Assembly (NCBI GenBank): GCA_964523165.1
Contig: CAZFXZ010000021.1
Coordinates: 1 to 12,557, forward strand
Source of the DNA: CAZFXZ01 sp964523165
GTDB lineage: Bacteria; Patescibacteriota; Patescibacteriia; JACRDY01
Direction of reading: 5' to 3'
DNA length: 12,557 bases
This document shows positions 11,959 through 12,557 of this stretch, in pieces. Position 1 is the stretch's first letter. Every line of letters starts with the position of its first letter. The translations under genes and the position numbers were made by a program. A model generated the notes under the pieces. The model made no database searches. It worked only from the letters and a program-made list of their open reading frames with translations, and had not been told where the DNA came from.

Positions 11959-12501
11959 TTAGATGATAAGTCCAAGATTGAACAAGCCGTCAACGGCGGC
12001 TAACGTCGTGCGTTTTTTGCCGGCCTGATTGATTTTGTTGGCCAGCTCTCTAGCTTCATCGTACGTCAGCCAGCGGTAATCGTCAAACTCAATTTCTTTG
12101 ATATTTAAGTCGGGATTATTGGCTTGGCTGGCGAAAAAAAAGTAGTGTTTGCCCAACATCGGCACTTCTTGACCAGCGTCGGTGGTCAGAATTTTTTGGG
12201 ATTGCTGATGAAGGGGGAATTCGATGTCGGCCGTCAAAAAATAGATGAGTTTTTTGTCGGTCTGATGATAAAAATCAGAGCCCAATTCTTCGATCATTTC
12301 GTCTTTAAAGGCTTGGCTAATAGTGGTGTGCGGCTCGATGCCGCCTTGGGGAAATTGCCACAGGCGATATTTTTTATCAAAAACCATCAAGACCTTTTGT
12401 CGATAAATAAAACAGCCCACGACTTGCGGCCGCCAGCCTTTTTGTCGCCAACTGTCGAGCTCGGCTAAGGTTTGGGGTAGGGCGGGAAGTGATTTTTTCA
12501 T
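11959..12501 (-). CDS. Nudix hydrolase resembling RppH, with an altered Nudix box
   Basis: The 180-residue protein has the Nudix fold, with LWQFPQGGIEP (48-57) as in RppH-type RNA or dinucleotide pyrophosphohydrolases. The Nudix box runs from G54 to G74 and ends DEMIEELG (67-74). The metal-binding glutamates E68, E71 and E72 are kept. The first Glu of the consensus is replaced by Thr (59) and the Arg before E68 by Asp (D67). Nudix enzymes split nucleoside diphosphates linked to another moiety. RppH removes pyrophosphate from mRNA 5' ends, but the substrate here is open. The ATG at 12501 is preferred over one at 12522 because the -10 box lies between them, so the upstream ATG should not be in the mRNA. 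Confidence 0.87.
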   Translation of the reverse strand: MKKSLPALPQTLAELDSWRQKGWRPQVVGCFIYRQKVLMVFDKKYRLWQFPQGGIEPHTTISQAFKDEMIEELGSDFYHQTDKKLIYFLTADIEFPLHQQSQKILTTDAGQEVPMLGKHYFFFASQANNPDLNIKEIEFDDYRWLTYDEARELANKINQAGKKRTTLAAVDGLFNLGLII

Positions 12502-12512
12502 ATAGCATGTAG

Positions 12513-12521
12513 TGTATAGCA
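12513..12521 (-). promoter_or_regulatory. Extended -10 element of nudix
   Basis: The minus strand reads TGC-TATACA, and the ATG at 12501 begins 11 bases later. The overlapping TACACT (12516-12511) would be 9 bases away. Either way only a few untranslated bases are predicted. No clear -35 box is visible. Confidence 0.55.
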
Positions 12522-12557
12522 TTTTGCCCTAAAGCAAAAATGGACTATGAAAACAGC

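Noticed and set aside
12502..12522. Longer nudix starting at ATG 12522
   Set aside because: The start would lie upstream of the extended -10 box, and the added residues (MLYTTCY) do not resemble the family.
12540..12557. Start of a divergent plus-strand gene (ATG at 12540 or 12547)
   Set aside because: Only a few codons are visible before the window ends, with no clear promoter or ribosome binding site.

Overview
The window looks like a genome fragment from a candidate-phyla-radiation (Patescibacteria, Parcubacteria-like) bacterium, probably a metagenome assembly. This is inference from several traits: a shortened SMC, a thioredoxin-CcdA fusion, a Tic20-like DUF4870 protein, a single-pass protein with an eight-cysteine cluster, mostly stand-alone genes, and many membrane proteins among orphan genes. 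UGA is used as a stop (7269-7271), so the UGA-recoding Gracilibacteria and Absconditabacteria are unlikely. Two runs of exactly 100 N (1123-1222 and 3441-3540) divide the window into three contigs.

Layout. Positions 1-218 hold a REP-type palindromic element, a short tandem repeat and a terminator. On the minus strand follow a KH-domain RNA-binding protein (khpA), ribosomal protein S16 (rpsP), an SMC ATPase that appears to lack its hinge (smc, filling a contig by itself), and an exported thioredoxin-CcdA fusion. Then come a DUF4870 protein (+), a DoxX protein with a cysteine-rich tail (-), a ZIP metal transporter (-), an orphan soluble protein (-), a membrane-anchored orphan (-), an Nramp-like carrier (-), a membrane-anchored leucine-rich-repeat protein (+), a second membrane-anchored orphan paralogous to the first (-), an eight-cysteine membrane-anchored protein (-) and a Nudix hydrolase (-). 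No rRNA, tRNA, CRISPR array or transposase gene was found.

The most interesting pattern is two kinds of gene. Type 1 genes (rpsP, the thioredoxin-CcdA fusion, doxX, zip, nramp, nudix) have no Shine-Dalgarno sequence. They carry a -10 box, often extended as TGC-TAnAnn, only 6-11 bases before the ATG, which predicts leaderless or nearly leaderless mRNAs. Type 2 genes (6754-7179, 7269-7922, 10515-11156) are visibly richer in G+C. Each has a consensus-like -35/-10 pair with a 17-base spacer, a 20-29 base leader, a strong Shine-Dalgarno sequence and its own hairpin terminator. Two of the three type 2 genes are paralogs of each other, and none has a function I can name.

Functionally, khpA, rpsP and smc belong to the translation and chromosome-maintenance neighbourhood common in bacteria. 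The middle of the window leans towards metals and thiols at the cell envelope: thioredoxin-CcdA, cysteine-tailed DoxX, ZIP and an Nramp-like carrier lacking the usual metal-binding motifs. The right part encodes surface-anchored proteins of unknown role.
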